Shown here: one piece after another, positions 16,791 through 25,535 of the stretch | Position numbering within the stretch: position 1 is the first letter of the stretch | How the letters are laid out: every line of letters begins with the position of its first letter | Assembly: GCF_023571765.1 (NCBI RefSeq) | Contig: NZ_JAMJXC010000004.1 | Coordinates: 248,001-312,000, forward strand | Reading direction: 5' to 3' | DNA: 64,000 nucleotides | Origin: Xanthobacter aminoxidans | Lineage (GTDB): Bacteria > Pseudomonadota > Alphaproteobacteria > Rhizobiales > Xanthobacteraceae | Notes under the pieces: model-generated | Databases searched by the model: none | The model's input: only the letters and a program-made list of their open reading frames with translations | Told to the model about the DNA's origin: nothing | Translations under genes and position numbers: made by a program

Positions 16791-18569
16791 CTATTCGTCG
16801 TCCTCGTCCTGCTCCGGGGGAAAGCCGAGCAGGCGGCGGACACGGGCGATGGAGCGCTTCAGCCGGCCCGCCTCCAGCCGCAGCACGGCATAGCTCACCC
16901 GCCCGTCCGTCACGCCGCGCACCTCGATCACCGCATGCCCATAGGCGATGCGCATGCCCGGTGCCGGCTGGTCGTCGGAGCGGTCGGCAAAGGCGTCGGC
17001 GATGGTGAGGCCGAGTTCGCTGTCGGGCACGGCGAGGCCGTAGAAGCTGGCGAGATCGCCGAGCCGCACCTCGCCGACGAAGGGGAAGGCGGCGCTGTCG
17101 TCGAGTGGCGTGGTCTCCTCGGGACGGAACATGCGGTCGAGCTGGTGGACGCGCTTGGGCGGCGCCAGCAGGTAGCCGTAATCGCCGGCCTTGAGCGTGC
17201 CGGCCGCCTCCGGCGTCAGCGTCTCGTTGGCCCGCACCACCATGACCAGGCGCGCCCAGGAGGGCAGTTGCGCCTGTCCCACCGCCGGCGTGCCGGCCAT
17301 GACGGGATAGGCCACCAGCTCCATTTCCGTCTGCCCCGGCAGGTCGATCTCGAAGCGCCGCACGCCGGGATCGGGATCGGACAGCGCCACGTCGAGCCGC
17401 CGCGCCGCATAGCCCATGGTCCATCCGTGCAGGATCAGCGAGACGACCACCACCGCGAAGGCGACGTTGAAATAGACCTCGGCCATGGGCAGGTGCGCCA
17501 GCATGGGGATGGTCGCGAGGAAGATGGAGACCGCGCCGCGCAAGCCTGCCCAGGAGACGAACAGCTTCTCCTTCAGCGAGAAATGAAACGGCGCGAGGCA
17601 GGCGAACACCGCTGCCGGCCGCCCGACGAGAATGAGGAACGCCGCCACCCCCAGCGCCGGCAGCGCGTACTGCATGATCTTGTTGGGGGATACCAGCATG
17701 CCCAGCATCACGAACATCACGATCTGGCAGAGCCAGGTGATGGTATCGAGAAACGATGTGATGGAGGCGATGGCCCGCACCGGCCGGTTTCCCACCACCA
17801 GCCCGGCGAGATAGACGGCGAGGAAGCCCGAGCCGTGCAGCAGCGAGGTGAGCGCGAACAGCAGCACCGCCACGCCCACCACCATCACCGGATGAAGGCC
17901 GCCGGGCAAGTCCACGCGATTGAGCAGCGCCACCAGCGCATAGCCGCCGGCGACTCCCAGTACCGCGCCGACCACCATCTCGCGCAAGGCGCCGAATACC
18001 ACTGCAAGGCCAGGGTCGGCCATCTGGCTGGTCAGCAGCTCCACCAGCAGCACGGTTAGGAACACGGCGGCGGGATCGTTGGTGGCCGACTCGATCTCGA
18101 TCACCGAGCCCACACGCCGGCCGAGGTGCAGCCCCTGGGCCCGCACGAGGAACAGTACGGCCGCGGCGTCGGTGGAGGCGACGATGGCGCCCACCAGCAA
18201 CGCCTCCATCCAGCCGAGCCCCAGCAGCGGCGCGGCGACCAGAGCCACCAGCACGGCGGTGAAGGCGACGCCCACCGTCGAAAGGCCCACGGCGGGCAGG
18301 ATGGCGCCGCGCATGGAGGCGACGCGCATCCGGAGGCCGCCGTCGAACAGGATCACCGCCAGCGCGGCGGACCCCACCATGTAGGTAGCCCAGTAGTCAT
18401 CGAAATGGATGCCGCCCGGCCCGCCCTCGCCGGCCGCGACGCCCACGGCGAGGAACACCAGCAGGATGGGCGCGCCGAAACGGGCGGCGAGCAGGCTGGA
18501 AAGCGTTCCAACAACAACCAGCGCCGCAACCACGAGGAGGACAATATTAGAGACGACAACCGATCCCAT
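16791..18569 (-). CDS. K+/H+ antiporter, CPA1 family (NhaP2/CvrA-like)
   Basis: Inner-membrane cation/proton exchanger of 592 residues. About twelve membrane helices fill the first 390 residues and include the ion-site signatures STDAAAVLFLVR and EIESATNDPAAVFLT. The C-terminal 190 residues are cytosolic and match the NhaP2 layout of a TrkA-C-like domain followed by a CorC/HlyC-associated domain. The family usually exports potassium in exchange for protons and helps volume and pH control. The extreme C terminus is acidic (EQDEDDE). Upstream, a 145-base gap separates it from a divergent small gene. Confidence 0.88.
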   Translation of the reverse strand: MGSVVVSNIVLLVVAALVVVGTLSSLLAARFGAPILLVFLAVGVAAGEGGPGGIHFDDYWATYMVGSAALAVILFDGGLRMRVASMRGAILPAVGLSTVGVAFTAVLVALVAAPLLGLGWMEALLVGAIVASTDAAAVLFLVRAQGLHLGRRVGSVIEIESATNDPAAVFLTVLLVELLTSQMADPGLAVVFGALREMVVGAVLGVAGGYALVALLNRVDLPGGLHPVMVVGVAVLLFALTSLLHGSGFLAVYLAGLVVGNRPVRAIASITSFLDTITWLCQIVMFVMLGMLVSPNKIMQYALPALGVAAFLILVGRPAAVFACLAPFHFSLKEKLFVSWAGLRGAVSIFLATIPMLAHLPMAEVYFNVAFAVVVVSLILHGWTMGYAARRLDVALSDPDPGVRRFEIDLPGQTEMELVAYPVMAGTPAVGQAQLPSWARLVMVVRANETLTPEAAGTLKAGDYGYLLAPPKRVHQLDRMFRPEETTPLDDSAAFPFVGEVRLGDLASFYGLAVPDSELGLTIADAFADRSDDQPAPGMRIAYGHAVIEVRGVTDGRVSYAVLRLEAGRLKRSIARVRRLLGFPPEQDEDDE

Positions 18570-18714
18570 GTGCTTCGAAAAGCCCCACCCCCTCGAATCC
18601 AGAACGCCACAGTAGCGCGACGACCGTCTAAGGCGTAAGGTTCCTAGTGTCGCGGTGCCGAATTACCAATTCTGTACTACGGACGGACCGATCCGGGGGC
18701 GGAAAGGGACGAGA

Positions 18715-19002
18715 ATGACATCCAGCGGCACCCCCAACGCCTATCTGGTCATGGCGATGGTAAACGAGGAGGGGAACCTCCTCCTGCAGAGCGAAACGAT
18801 CTGTTTCGATCGCGACCTTGCCTTCTCCATCGCGGATGATGAAGGCGACCATTGCACCTGGGTCGGGGTCTATGCCCTCGATGCCGACGGCCGGAGCATC
18901 CAGAACGGCGCCCTCTATTCCAGCGGCTCCCTGCACGCCTTCGGCTCGTCCAGCCGTGGCTACGGCATGGGCAGCGCGCAATCGGGCATGACGCTCTCTT
19001 AA
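18715..19002 (+). CDS. Small unknown protein
   Basis: Predicted protein of 95 residues, not recognised. The ATG at 18715 is preferred because AAGGGACGAG lies directly before it; an open frame continues 60 bases further upstream without a ribosome site. The sequence is mostly strand-like with a central acidic stretch (SIADDEGDHCTWVGVYALDADGR) and a serine/glycine-rich tail (SSGSLHAFGSSSRGYGMGS). No signal peptide or membrane helix is evident. It is divergent from the antiporter and convergent with the small gene at 19013. Confidence 0.5.
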   Translation: MTSSGTPNAYLVMAMVNEEGNLLLQSETICFDRDLAFSIADDEGDHCTWVGVYALDADGRSIQNGALYSSGSLHAFGSSSRGYGMGSAQSGMTLS

Positions 19003-19012
19003 ATCGCTTCGA

Positions 19013-19234
19013 TCAGCCGCCGGATCGATCCGCGGCGAGTCGCCCGTTGATGAAGGCCACCGCCTCGAACGGCGAGGCCACGCGCACAAGGCGCACGCGC
19101 CGGCTGCCGCACAGGTCGCAGCGCAAGGTGTTTCCCCGGATTTCGCTGGTGTCCTCAAGCCGCCCATCCTCGGACCGTGAGGAGAGGATGGAACGGCGGT
19201 GGCAGCGGTCGCATTCGGCGCAGATCATGGGCAT
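19013..19234 (-). CDS. Small zinc-ribbon-like protein
   Basis: Predicted protein of 73 residues with two cysteine pairs: an ICAECDRCHRRS cluster at the N terminus and RCDLCG about 30 residues later. The spacing suggests a treble-clef or zinc-ribbon fold that binds one zinc ion, as in small regulatory or nucleic-acid-binding proteins; that is inference. The ATG at 19234 is chosen as the start because it lies just before the first cysteine cluster; a GTG 24 bases upstream is an alternative. It is followed upstream by another small gene of the same orientation. Confidence 0.5.
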   Translation of the reverse strand: MPMICAECDRCHRRSILSSRSEDGRLEDTSEIRGNTLRCDLCGSRRVRLVRVASPFEAVAFINGRLAADRSGG

Positions 19235-19283
19235 GGGATAACCGCCGATCGCGGTCACATGATGGCCGCATTTGCGAATGTCC

Positions 19284-19526
19284 TCACAGCAGCGCGCGGA
19301 CCTCGAAGAAACGCCGCACCTGCTGCTCGGCGAAGGCCACGTCCTCCGGCCGTCCCGCCTCGGCGGCGCCGATCAGTGCCTTGAGGGCGCTGTCCAGCTC
19401 CGGGCCTTGCTCGCCTTCTGAGAAGCGCTGGAGCAGCACGCGGCCGCAATCGCCGAGCGTCGCCATCCACGAGCCGTCGTGGAGCCAGATGGGGCGGAGG
19501 AGTTGGGTTTCCCAGAAGCGTGCCAT
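19284..19526 (-). CDS. Small unknown protein
   Basis: Predicted cytoplasmic protein of 80 residues, not recognised. It begins with MARFWETQLLRPIWLHDG and is otherwise helical, with an alanine/glutamate-rich second half (PEDVAFAEQQVRRFFEVRALL). It sits between egtD and the zinc-ribbon-like gene, on the same strand as both, and could be the tail of the egtBD transcript. No strong ribosome site precedes the ATG, which lowers confidence. Confidence 0.45.
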   Translation of the reverse strand: MARFWETQLLRPIWLHDGSWMATLGDCGRVLLQRFSEGEQGPELDSALKALIGAAEAGRPEDVAFAEQQVRRFFEVRALL

Positions 19527-19567
19527 GGTGGAGGACTAACGAGGCCGGCGGCGGTTTGTTTCCCGGC

Positions 19568-20539
19568 TCAGACCGCTTCCAGCACCGCCACGGCGAACCA
19601 GCCGCGCGGATCGGTCCAGAGCGCCCCCTGCCGCCATCCGGCCGCCTGCGCCATGCCCATCAAACGCGGCGCGGCGTATTTGTAGGAATTCTCCGTGTGG
19701 ATGGTCTCGCCCGGGACGAAGGTGAAGCGCGCGTCGTCGAGCCGCACCGTCTGCGCCGCACGGCTCTCCAGATGCATCTCGATCCGGCTCTCCGCTTCAT
19801 TGAACAAGGCGCGGTGGTGGAAGGCAGCGAGGTCGAAATCGGCGCCCAGCTCGCGGTTGATGCGCGTCAGCAGATTGAGGTTGAAGGCGGCGGTGACGCC
19901 CTGATGGTCGTCATAGGCGGCTTCCAGCACCGCCCGCTCCTTCGGCAGGTCGAAGCCGAGCACCAGCGCCGCCCCCTCCCCCAGCGACTGCCGCGCATGG
20001 GTCAGGAACACGCCCGCCTCGCTCGGGGTGAAATTGCCGATGGTCGAGCCGGGAAAGAAGCCGACGCGCCGCCCGCCCTCGCCGAGGTGGGGCAGCGCCA
20101 GCGGCCGGGTGAAGTCGCCTTCCACCGGCGTCATGGCCACGGTGGGATAGTCCCGTGCCAGAGCGGCGACGGCGGCGCGCATGTGCGGGCCGGAAATGTC
20201 GATGGGCACATAGGCGGCCGGCCGCTCCAGCGCATCGAGCAGGAGGCGCACCTTGACGCTCGATCCCGAGCCGAACTCCACAAGGCTGGCGCCCGGCCCG
20301 GCGATGGCGGCGATGTCGCCCGCATGGGCCTTGAGCACACCGAGTTCGGTGCGGGTGGGATAGTATTCGGGCAGACGACAGATGAGATCGAACAGGCGCG
20401 AGCCGGCCTCGTCATAGAAATACTTGGGCGAAAGCTGCTTGGGGCTGGCGGACAGTCCCTCGATCACGTCGGCGCGGAAGGCCGCGCTCTCGGGCGTCTC
20501 GTGGCTCTGCTCGGCACGGAGAAGGGTCGAAGCGCGCAT
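19568..20539 (-). CDS. egtD: L-histidine N-alpha-methyltransferase EgtD
   Basis: Trimethylates the alpha-amino group of histidine to hercynine with SAM, the first step of ergothioneine synthesis. It has 323 residues, against about 321 in the mycobacterial enzyme. Visible family features are the N-terminal LSPKYFYDEAGSRLFD segment, the SAM loop LVEFGSGSSVK, YVPIDIS, and FFPGSTIGNF. The start ATG shares one base with the TGA of egtB (sequence TGATG), so translation is coupled. No egtA, egtC or egtE homologue is adjacent. The lyase step may use an unlinked PLP enzyme. Confidence 0.93.
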   Translation of the reverse strand: MRASTLLRAEQSHETPESAAFRADVIEGLSASPKQLSPKYFYDEAGSRLFDLICRLPEYYPTRTELGVLKAHAGDIAAIAGPGASLVEFGSGSSVKVRLLLDALERPAAYVPIDISGPHMRAAVAALARDYPTVAMTPVEGDFTRPLALPHLGEGGRRVGFFPGSTIGNFTPSEAGVFLTHARQSLGEGAALVLGFDLPKERAVLEAAYDDHQGVTAAFNLNLLTRINRELGADFDLAAFHHRALFNEAESRIEMHLESRAAQTVRLDDARFTFVPGETIHTENSYKYAAPRLMGMAQAAGWRQGALWTDPRGWFAVAVLEAV

Positions 20540-21849
20540 CAGGCATCCTCGGCAAGGCGCAGGCCGGCGAAGGCCCAGCGCTGGTGGGGATAGAAGAAAT
20601 TGCGGTAGGTGGCCCGGGCATGGCCCTCGGGCGTGGCGCAGCAGCCGCCGCGCAGCACCATCTGCGACGACATGAACTTGCCGTTGTATTCGCCGAGCGC
20701 GCCGGGCGCGGGGCGGTAGCCGGGATACGCGACATAGGGGCTCTGCGTCCATTCCCACACATCGCCAAACATCTGCGCGGGCAGATCATCGGTCGCGGCG
20801 GGAAGCGGGCGCAACGCGCCGCTGTCGAGGAAGTTGCCGGCTACGGGAAGTCCGCGCGCGGCCACTTCCCACTCCGCTTCCGTTGGCAGGCGCTTGCCGG
20901 CCCAGCGGGCGAAGGCGTCGGCCTCGTAATAGCTCACATGCACCACCGGCGCGGCGGGATCGAGCGGGTTCAGGCCATTGAGCGTAAAGGCCTGCCAGTC
21001 CCCGTCGTGGCTTTCCCAATAGAGCGGCGCCTCATACTCTCCTGCCTTCACCCGCGCCCAGCCGTCCGCCAGCCATAGGTCCGGCCGGCGATAGCCGCCG
21101 TCCGCGATGAAGGCGAGCCACTCGCCGTTGGTCACGGCGCGGGAGGCAAGGCGGAAGGGGCGCAGCAGCACCTCGTGGCGCGGGCCCTCATTGTCGTAGG
21201 AAAAGCCCTCCCCCGCATGGCCGATCTCGAAGATGCCGCCGGGATAGTCGATGAAGGCGAGCGGCCGGGCCTCGGCCGTCATCGCCGGGCGACCCGGCCG
21301 ATAGGCGGGGCGCAGGGGATTGGCGGCGAACAGGTTCAGGATGTCCATCAGGATCAGCTCCTGATGCTGCTGCTCGTGGTTGATGCCGATCTCAACCAGG
21401 GGCGCGAGGCGGGCATACGCCTCCTCGTCGGCATAGGCCAGAAGGTCGGTCATGGCGTGGGTGACATGCCGGCGATAGTCGGCCACCTCGGCCACCGTGG
21501 GGCGGGTGATGAGCCCGCGCGCGAAGCGGGCGTGGCGGGGGCCGGCGGCCTCGTAATAGGAATTGAACAGGAAGGCGAAGTCCGCGTTGGCGACTTCGTA
21601 GCCCGGCAGGTGCGGCACCAGCAGGAAGGTCTCGAAGAACCACGAGACATGGGCGAGGTGCCATTTGGTGGGGCTGCAATCCGGCATGGATTGCACGGTC
21701 TGGTCCTCGGGATGGAGATCCCCCGCCAGCGCTTCGGTCTGTCCCCGCACCTTGAGAAAGCGAGCGATGGCGGCATCCCGCGTGCCCGTCTCGCTGGCGT
21801 CCGATGGGGATGGACGCGCTGCCGCGTGCGGGTTCCAGGGTTTGTTCAT
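20539..21849 (-). CDS. egtB: Ergothioneine sulfoxide synthase EgtB
   Basis: Non-haem iron enzyme that joins hercynine to a cysteine-containing donor with O2 to give the sulfoxide precursor of ergothioneine. It has 436 residues. The N-terminal DinB-like domain supplies the iron ligands, seen as KWHLAHVSWFFE (His67) and INHEQQHQEL (His158, His162). The C-terminal half is a formylglycine-enzyme-like domain, with YPGGIFEIGH and the ending MVLRGGCCATPEGHARATYRNF. A GCGAGGAA ribosome site precedes the ATG. The absence of a nearby glutamate-cysteine ligase fits use of free cysteine as donor, as reported for some EgtB types, but this is not proven by sequence. Confidence 0.93.
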   Translation of the reverse strand: MNKPWNPHAAARPSPSDASETGTRDAAIARFLKVRGQTEALAGDLHPEDQTVQSMPDCSPTKWHLAHVSWFFETFLLVPHLPGYEVANADFAFLFNSYYEAAGPRHARFARGLITRPTVAEVADYRRHVTHAMTDLLAYADEEAYARLAPLVEIGINHEQQHQELILMDILNLFAANPLRPAYRPGRPAMTAEARPLAFIDYPGGIFEIGHAGEGFSYDNEGPRHEVLLRPFRLASRAVTNGEWLAFIADGGYRRPDLWLADGWARVKAGEYEAPLYWESHDGDWQAFTLNGLNPLDPAAPVVHVSYYEADAFARWAGKRLPTEAEWEVAARGLPVAGNFLDSGALRPLPAATDDLPAQMFGDVWEWTQSPYVAYPGYRPAPGALGEYNGKFMSSQMVLRGGCCATPEGHARATYRNFFYPHQRWAFAGLRLAEDA

Positions 21850-22012
21850 CGTTCCTCGCCCAACCTTGCGGCCCGATCCGCCTCCCGCTTAAACGCCGGG
21901 AGTGGGCCTGCGGTTTCTACGGGCATGTTCGGCTTCCGGACGCCAAACGTTACATCCCGCCTCGCGCGGGCCCTCGCACGATGTCGCGAGGCTGATGTCG
22001 GGGCGGTACCTT

Positions 22013-22837
22013 TCAGCCGGCAGCGAGGCCGATGAGCGCGTCGATGGAGCGGCGCGACGCGTTCGACGGCCGGAACATCGCCAGCGTGCGGACGCGACCG
22101 AGCGTGCCGTCGAGAGGCCGCGTCTCCACCTCCCCCGCCCGGCGCCAGCGCTCCACCGCCGCTTCAGGCAGGAGCGTGCGTCCGAGCCCGGCGGCGACGC
22201 AGCCCATGATGCCGTCCAGCGTCCCAAGCTCCAGCACAGGCAAGTCGCCGAACGTCTCGGCGAAGCGTGCGCGATAGCAGCAGCCCGCCCGGAACACGAC
22301 GGCCGCCGCCTCCGAAACGCCGCCGACGGGCAGCACCTCCACCAATTCCTCCTCGAACAGCGGCACGCTGGCGAAGCGCGCTTCCGCCGCCTCCTCGGCC
22401 ACCAAGGCGAGATCGATGTCGCCCCGCCCGAGGGCCGCAACCAGCTCGCCGCTGGTGCCGGTGGTGATGGACAGGCGCAGGTCCGGCAGCTTCGCCCGCA
22501 CCGCCTTCAGCAGCGGCGGCAGGCGGACGGCGGCGGTGGTTTCCATGGTGCCGAGGCGCAGTGGTGGAAAGGCCTCTGCGGCAGAGCGCAGCCGCTTCTC
22601 CGCCTCCTCCGACAAACGCACGATGCGCGCGCCATAGTCCAGCGCCAGCACGCCCGCCGCCGTGGGCACCATGCGCCCGTCGATGCGCTCCACCAGCTTC
22701 TGGCCGAGCCGGTCCTCCAGCTTGCGCAGGCGGGTGGTGACGTTGGACTGCACGCAGCCGAGGCGCCCGGCGGCGCGGGTGACGCTGCCGGTCTCGGCCA
22801 CCGCTTCGAGGAAGCGGAAATCGCGCAAGTCCATCAT
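22013..22837 (-). CDS. LysR-family transcriptional regulator
   Basis: DNA-binding regulator of 274 residues. The N-terminal 60 residues are a winged helix-turn-helix (FLEAVAETGSVTRAAGRLGCVQSNVTTR, recognised by its A-A-L-x-x-S-Q-x-like pattern), followed by a periplasmic-binding-like effector domain. It is divergent from the nitronate monooxygenase gene across an 87-base gap that is unusually AT-rich for this DNA, the usual arrangement for a LysR regulator and its target. The coinducer is unknown. Confidence 0.88.
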   Translation of the reverse strand: MMDLRDFRFLEAVAETGSVTRAAGRLGCVQSNVTTRLRKLEDRLGQKLVERIDGRMVPTAAGVLALDYGARIVRLSEEAEKRLRSAAEAFPPLRLGTMETTAAVRLPPLLKAVRAKLPDLRLSITTGTSGELVAALGRGDIDLALVAEEAAEARFASVPLFEEELVEVLPVGGVSEAAAVVFRAGCCYRARFAETFGDLPVLELGTLDGIMGCVAAGLGRTLLPEAAVERWRRAGEVETRPLDGTLGRVRTLAMFRPSNASRRSIDALIGLAAG

Positions 22838-22924
22838 CAGAAGTGAACGATAATATCAGAATGTTTCAATTTCAATGATTGGTGGAAGCGCGATAATGGC
22901 GGCCACCTCGCGGGAGACAACGCC
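22838..22924. promoter_or_regulatory. Divergent LysR/nitronate monooxygenase control region
   Basis: This 87-base gap contains an AT-rich core (22850-22880) within otherwise GC-rich DNA. A candidate plus-strand promoter is TTTCAA at 22870-22875 and GATAAT at 22892-22897 with 16 bases between. The repeated TTTCAAT units and flanking ATCA/TGAT could form a LysR binding site. The exact site is not defined. Confidence 0.4.
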
Positions 22925-24055
22925 ATGACAGACACCCTCGATGACGAAGCCGCCACCCGCTGGCCGGATCGGCGCATCCTCGATCTGTTCGGCATCGATC
23001 ATCCCATCCTGCTCGGCCCGCTGGCCGGTCCCGGCTCGCCGGAACTGGCCATTGCCGTGGGCTCGGCCGGCGGCCTCGCCTCCCTGCCCTGCGCCATGTA
23101 TGGGCCGGACGATCTGAAGGCGGCGGTGGCGAAGATCCGGGCGGGGCTCCCGGGCAAGCCGCTGAACCTCAACTTCTTCTGCCACACCCCGCCGCAGGAC
23201 GACCCGGCGCGGGCGCTGCGCTGGCGGGCGCGGCTGGCCGACTATTATGTCGAGGCCGGGCTGGACCCAGCCGCCACCACGCCCTCCCCCTCCCGCGCAC
23301 CGTTCGACGCCACCTTCTGCGCGGTGGTGGAGGAGGTGCGCCCCGAGGTGGTGAGCTTCCATTTCGGCCTGCCGGCGCCAGACCTCGTGGACCGGGTGAA
23401 GGCGACGGGAGCGAAGATCATCTCCTCCGCCACCACGGTGGCCGAAGCCCGCTGGCTGGAGGACCACGGCTGCGACGCCATCATCGCCATGGGCTTCGAG
23501 GCCGGCGGCCATCGCGCCCTCTTCCTCGGCGGCGACTATTCTCAGACCCCCATCAGCTGGCAGGACGTGGCGCGACAGGTGGGCACCTTCTCCCTCGTGC
23601 CGCAGGTGGCGGATGCGGTGAAGGTGCCGGTGATCGCCGCCGGCGGCATCGCCGATGCGCGGGGCATCGTGGCGGCGCTGGCGCTGGGGGCCTCGGCGGT
23701 GCAGATCGGCACCGCCTTCCTGTTCTCGCCGGAAGCGAAGGTGCCCGCCGTCCACCGCGCCGCGCTTGAAGCGGCGACCGACGAAAGCACTGCGCTCACC
23801 AACATCTTCACCGGCCGCCCGGCGCGCGGCATCATGAACCGCGTCATGCGCGAGGTCGGCCCCATCGCGCCGGAGGCGTCGGCCTTCCCCACCTCCGGCG
23901 GCGCCCTCGCCCCGCTGCGCGCCAAGGCCGAGGCCGAGGGCCGGGACGATTTCACCAACCTCTGGTGCGGCCAGTCCGCCGCCCTGAGCCCGCGCCTGCC
24001 GGCCGCGGACCTCACCCGCAAGCTCGCCGCGGAGGCACTCGCGCGGCTCGCCTGA
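22925..24055 (+). CDS. Nitronate monooxygenase (2-nitropropane dioxygenase family)
   Basis: FMN-dependent TIM-barrel enzyme that oxidises alkyl nitronates, such as propionate 3-nitronate, to carbonyl compounds and nitrite. It has 376 residues. It carries the N-terminal HPILLGPLAGPGSPELA segment and the flavin-binding IAAGGIADARGIVAALALG / AVQIGTAFLF segment. A strong GGGAG ribosome site precedes the ATG. Some members of this family are enoyl-ACP reductase-like (FabK), but this one lacks the size and context for that role. Control by the divergent LysR protein is likely. Confidence 0.85.
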   Translation: MTDTLDDEAATRWPDRRILDLFGIDHPILLGPLAGPGSPELAIAVGSAGGLASLPCAMYGPDDLKAAVAKIRAGLPGKPLNLNFFCHTPPQDDPARALRWRARLADYYVEAGLDPAATTPSPSRAPFDATFCAVVEEVRPEVVSFHFGLPAPDLVDRVKATGAKIISSATTVAEARWLEDHGCDAIIAMGFEAGGHRALFLGGDYSQTPISWQDVARQVGTFSLVPQVADAVKVPVIAAGGIADARGIVAALALGASAVQIGTAFLFSPEAKVPAVHRAALEAATDESTALTNIFTGRPARGIMNRVMREVGPIAPEASAFPTSGGALAPLRAKAEAEGRDDFTNLWCGQSAALSPRLPAADLTRKLAAEALARLA

Positions 24056-24155
24056 ACCGCCCCACGCGGACACCATCTCCCGCACCGCAGCGAAATTGGC
24101 CTCCCGTTTGCACCTCCTCCCTCAGCGTTCCTGTGCGGATGGTTTGGAGGATGCG

Positions 24156-25115
24156 ATGTCGGACGATGCCCTGAGCCCGGTGATCGTGGCCAAGAAGACG
24201 ATCGAGGCCGAAAACATGGCCTCTTTCGAACTGATCCCCGCCGAGGGCGGCGAGTTGCCCGCCTTCACCGCCGGCTCCCATGTGGATGTGAGCATCCCCG
24301 GCGGCCTCGTGCGGCAGTATTCGCTCATCAACAGCGAGAGCGAGCGCCATCGCTACGTGATCGGCGTGTGGAAGGACGCCAACAGCCGCGGTGGCTCCAA
24401 GGCGCTGTTCCAGCAGGTGAACGAGGGCGATCGACTCGCCGTCGGCACCCCGCGCAACCGCTTCGCCGTGCCGCGCGACACCAAGCGTGCGCTGCTCTTC
24501 GCCCGCGGCATCGGCGCGACGCCCATCCTGTCCATCGCCGATCATCTCAAGGCGAAGAACATCCCCTTCGAGTTCCACTACCTCTTCGCGGGCGGCTCGC
24601 CGGGCGCGTTCAAGTCCCCCATCGAGGCGTCCGCCTTCGCCGCCAATACGAGCTTCTATTTCGAGGCCCTCGAGCCGCGCCTCAACCCCGCGAACCTGCT
24701 CGCGGACCGGCCGGACGACACGCACCTCTTCCTGTGCGGCGTGGACTGGTGGCTCGACCCCATCATCGCCAGCGCGCAGCAGAAGGGCTTCGGCGTCAAC
24801 CGCATCCATGTGGAGCGCTTCACCGGCAAGGCGCCGCCCCCGCTGCTGGACAAGGTGTTCGACGTTAAGATCGCCTCCACCGGCAAGGTCATCAAGATCC
24901 CCGGCGACCGCTCCGTCTCCACCGCCATGGAAGAAGCCGGCGTGAAGATCCCCACCTCCTGCGAGCAGGGCGCCTGCGGCACCTGCAAGGTGAAGGTGCT
25001 GGAGGGCGAGGTGGACCACCGCGACAAGCGCCTCAAGCCCGAGGAGAAGGAACAGGGCTGGTTCCTGGCCTGCGTCTCGCGTGCCAAAGGCGACCTGCTG
25101 GTGTTGGATTTGTGA
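24156..25115 (+). CDS. 2Fe-2S flavoreductase, phthalate dioxygenase reductase family (VanB-like)
   Basis: NADH-dependent reductase that passes electrons to an oxygenase. It has 319 residues: an FMN-binding barrel with RQYSLINSES, an NAD-binding domain with FARGIGATPILS, and a C-terminal plant-type ferredoxin domain with C-x4-C-x2-C in CEQGACGTC and a fourth cysteine in FLACVS. The ATG at 24156 is chosen because GGAGG lies 5 bases before it; an in-frame upstream start has no such site. No oxygenase component is directly adjacent, which is unusual, since these reductases normally sit beside a Rieske oxygenase gene. Confidence 0.9.
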   Translation: MSDDALSPVIVAKKTIEAENMASFELIPAEGGELPAFTAGSHVDVSIPGGLVRQYSLINSESERHRYVIGVWKDANSRGGSKALFQQVNEGDRLAVGTPRNRFAVPRDTKRALLFARGIGATPILSIADHLKAKNIPFEFHYLFAGGSPGAFKSPIEASAFAANTSFYFEALEPRLNPANLLADRPDDTHLFLCGVDWWLDPIIASAQQKGFGVNRIHVERFTGKAPPPLLDKVFDVKIASTGKVIKIPGDRSVSTAMEEAGVKIPTSCEQGACGTCKVKVLEGEVDHRDKRLKPEEKEQGWFLACVSRAKGDLLVLDL

Positions 25116-25164
25116 CAATTCCGCTTCGCGCTTGCTGCCCCCGGGCGACGGAAGGACGAGACCC

Positions 25165-25365
25165 ATGGTGACCGAGGAAGATGTCTGGCGCACCGCCTTC
25201 ATCATCGCCGAGCAATACGGCCCGGAGGGCGTCGCCTTCGCCCACCGCATGGCCGAGAGCTTCGAGATGGGCGGCAAGGTGGAGGCGCATCGCACCTGGG
25301 TCTCCATCATGACCAAGGTGGAGGAGCTGGTGCAGGACGAAGACGCCCCGTCCCGCGCCAATTGA
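25165..25365 (+). CDS. Small unknown protein after the flavoreductase
   Basis: Predicted protein of 66 residues beginning MVTEEDVWRTAFIIAEQYG. It is short and amphipathic-helical (GVAFAHRMAESFEMGGKVEAHRTW), resembling small alphaproteobacterial proteins of unknown function; I cannot name the family with certainty. A good GGAAGGACGAG ribosome site precedes the ATG. An open frame extends 84 bases upstream but overlaps the reductase end and has no site. The 49-base gap suggests co-transcription with the reductase. Confidence 0.6.
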   Translation: MVTEEDVWRTAFIIAEQYGPEGVAFAHRMAESFEMGGKVEAHRTWVSIMTKVEELVQDEDAPSRAN

Positions 25366-25535
25366 CGACCAGCAGCGGGCCTGTGCCGCGGCAAACCCGG
25401 CGCAAGCCCGCACCGGCGCACGGTTTCACCCTGCGCGCAATGCCGCTGTGGCCAGCGGCTTTCGCCCCCTTGAAATTGCGGAGCACCCCGCGTAGGTTCC
25501 GCCCTCTCTTCGGCGCCCCGGTGCGCCGGAGCCGT

